5,534 nt of DNA from assembly GCA_937888665.1 (NCBI GenBank), contig CALBET010000064.1:1-5534 (forward strand), in the 5' to 3' direction. The number at the start of each line of letters is the position of its first letter. Positions within the stretch are counted from its first letter, which is position 1. Positions 5,049 to 5,534 of this stretch are shown here, piece by piece. This DNA is from an uncultured Acidobacteriota bacterium. Its GTDB lineage: Bacteria > Acidobacteriota > Vicinamibacteria > Vicinamibacterales > UBA8438. The notes beneath the pieces were generated by a model. It saw only the letters and a program-made list of their open reading frames with translations. It ran no database searches and was not told the DNA's origin. A program made the position numbers and the translations under genes.

Positions 5049-5534
5049 TTAGGGCCGACTCACACCCATCGTCTCGTCTCCTCGCAGGTCCATCCGCAAC
5101 GCCTGGGGTTCGGCCGGCAGCCCAGGCATCCGTTGCATGTTCCCGAAAATGGGGACGACATAGCCGGCACCGGCGGCGACGATGACGCCATTCACGGTCA
5201 TGTCGAATCCTTCGGGTCGCCCCAGCCGCGTCGGGTCGTCAGAGAGCGACGCCTGGGTCTTGGCCACACAGAGCGGCAGCTTCTCCCCCCCGCAGGCGCG
5301 CACGACCTCAAGATCTTTCTCTGCCTGATGCTCCCAGACGACGGACCGTGCGCCATACATGGCCCGCGCGACGGTGGTCAGCTTGTCCTTGATCGGGTCG
5401 GACCAGTCGTACAGCGGGATGAACGGCTTGGCGCGGCGCTCGGCGTGCCGCACCACCGTCTCGGCCAGCTCCACCGCCCCGGCTCCGCCGCGCGCGTGGC
5501 CGTCGCAGACGGCGAACGGCGCGTCACCCTGGCC
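5049..5534 (-). CDS. fhs: Formate-tetrahydrofolate ligase, C-terminal part (runs off right edge)
   Basis: Fhs (EC 6.3.4.3) joins formate to tetrahydrofolate with ATP to give 10-formyl-tetrahydrofolate in one-carbon metabolism. The window holds the last 161 codons, ending in TAA at 5051-5049; the frame is open to the edge, so the GTG at 5474 is internal and not a start. Diagnostic segments are GGAGAVELAE (16-25 of the visible part); PLYDWSDPIKDKL; KLPLCVAKTQASLSDDP ending at 101 (family form AKTQYSLSDDP); and GRPEGFDMTVNGVIVAAGAGYVVP leading into GNMQRMPGLP at 131-140. Family members are about 550 residues, so the ATP-binding N-terminal two thirds lie outside. The tail after MPGLP is slightly different from the common VPAAE form but of normal length. 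The gene converges on kbl and is not in its operon. Confidence 0.93.
   Translation of the reverse strand, partial: GQGDAPFAVCDGHARGGAGAVELAETVVRHAERRAKPFIPLYDWSDPIKDKLTTVARAMYGARSVVWEHQAEKDLEVVRACGGEKLPLCVAKTQASLSDDPTRLGRPEGFDMTVNGVIVAAGAGYVVPIFGNMQRMPGLPAEPQALRMDLRGDETMGVSRP

Noticed and set aside
5049..5474. Complete 141-residue minus-strand protein starting at GTG 5474
   Set aside because: The frame stays open to the right edge and continues to match formate-tetrahydrofolate ligase upstream of 5474, so this is the end of a longer gene.

Overview
The window is high-GC bacterial DNA, strongly biased to G or C in the third codon position. It carries five or six chromosomal housekeeping genes and no sign of phage, plasmid, transposon, CRISPR or defence genes. 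The ExbB/ExbD pair implies a Gram-negative-type envelope. The full-length biosynthetic arginine decarboxylase (SpeA type), the short-chain-type threonine dehydrogenase and the formate-tetrahydrofolate ligase fit several high-GC phyla, for example Acidobacteriota, Gemmatimonadota or Myxococcota. I cannot choose between these from sequence alone.

Layout. Bases 1-914 (minus) hold the N-terminal half of speA, cut by the left edge. Bases 915-1450 form a gap with no recognisable gene; its best candidate is a 61-codon minus-strand ORF at 1077-1262. Bases 1451-2501 (minus) hold an exbB-exbD operon, transcribed exbB first, with 10 nt between the genes. Bases 2502-2795 are a divergent intergenic region with several inverted repeats, which should contain the exbB and tdh promoters and the tdh leader. 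Bases 2796-4969 (plus) hold a two-gene operon, tdh then kbl, with 11 nt between them. Bases 4970-5048 are a short convergent spacer with two overlapping hairpins. Bases 5049-5534 (minus) hold the C-terminal part of fhs, cut by the right edge.

How the genes work together. Tdh oxidises L-threonine to 2-amino-3-ketobutyrate, and Kbl splits that with CoA into glycine and acetyl-CoA, so this operon is a complete threonine-to-glycine pathway. Glycine can feed one-carbon metabolism through the glycine cleavage system, and Fhs on the opposite strand loads formate onto tetrahydrofolate. The two are metabolically close but separately transcribed. SpeA (arginine to agmatine, polyamine synthesis) and ExbB/ExbD (proton-motive-force motor) are functionally unrelated neighbours. 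I do not see a novel system here. The parts most worth a second look are the structured tdh leader/divergent promoter region and the unexplained 915-1450 gap.
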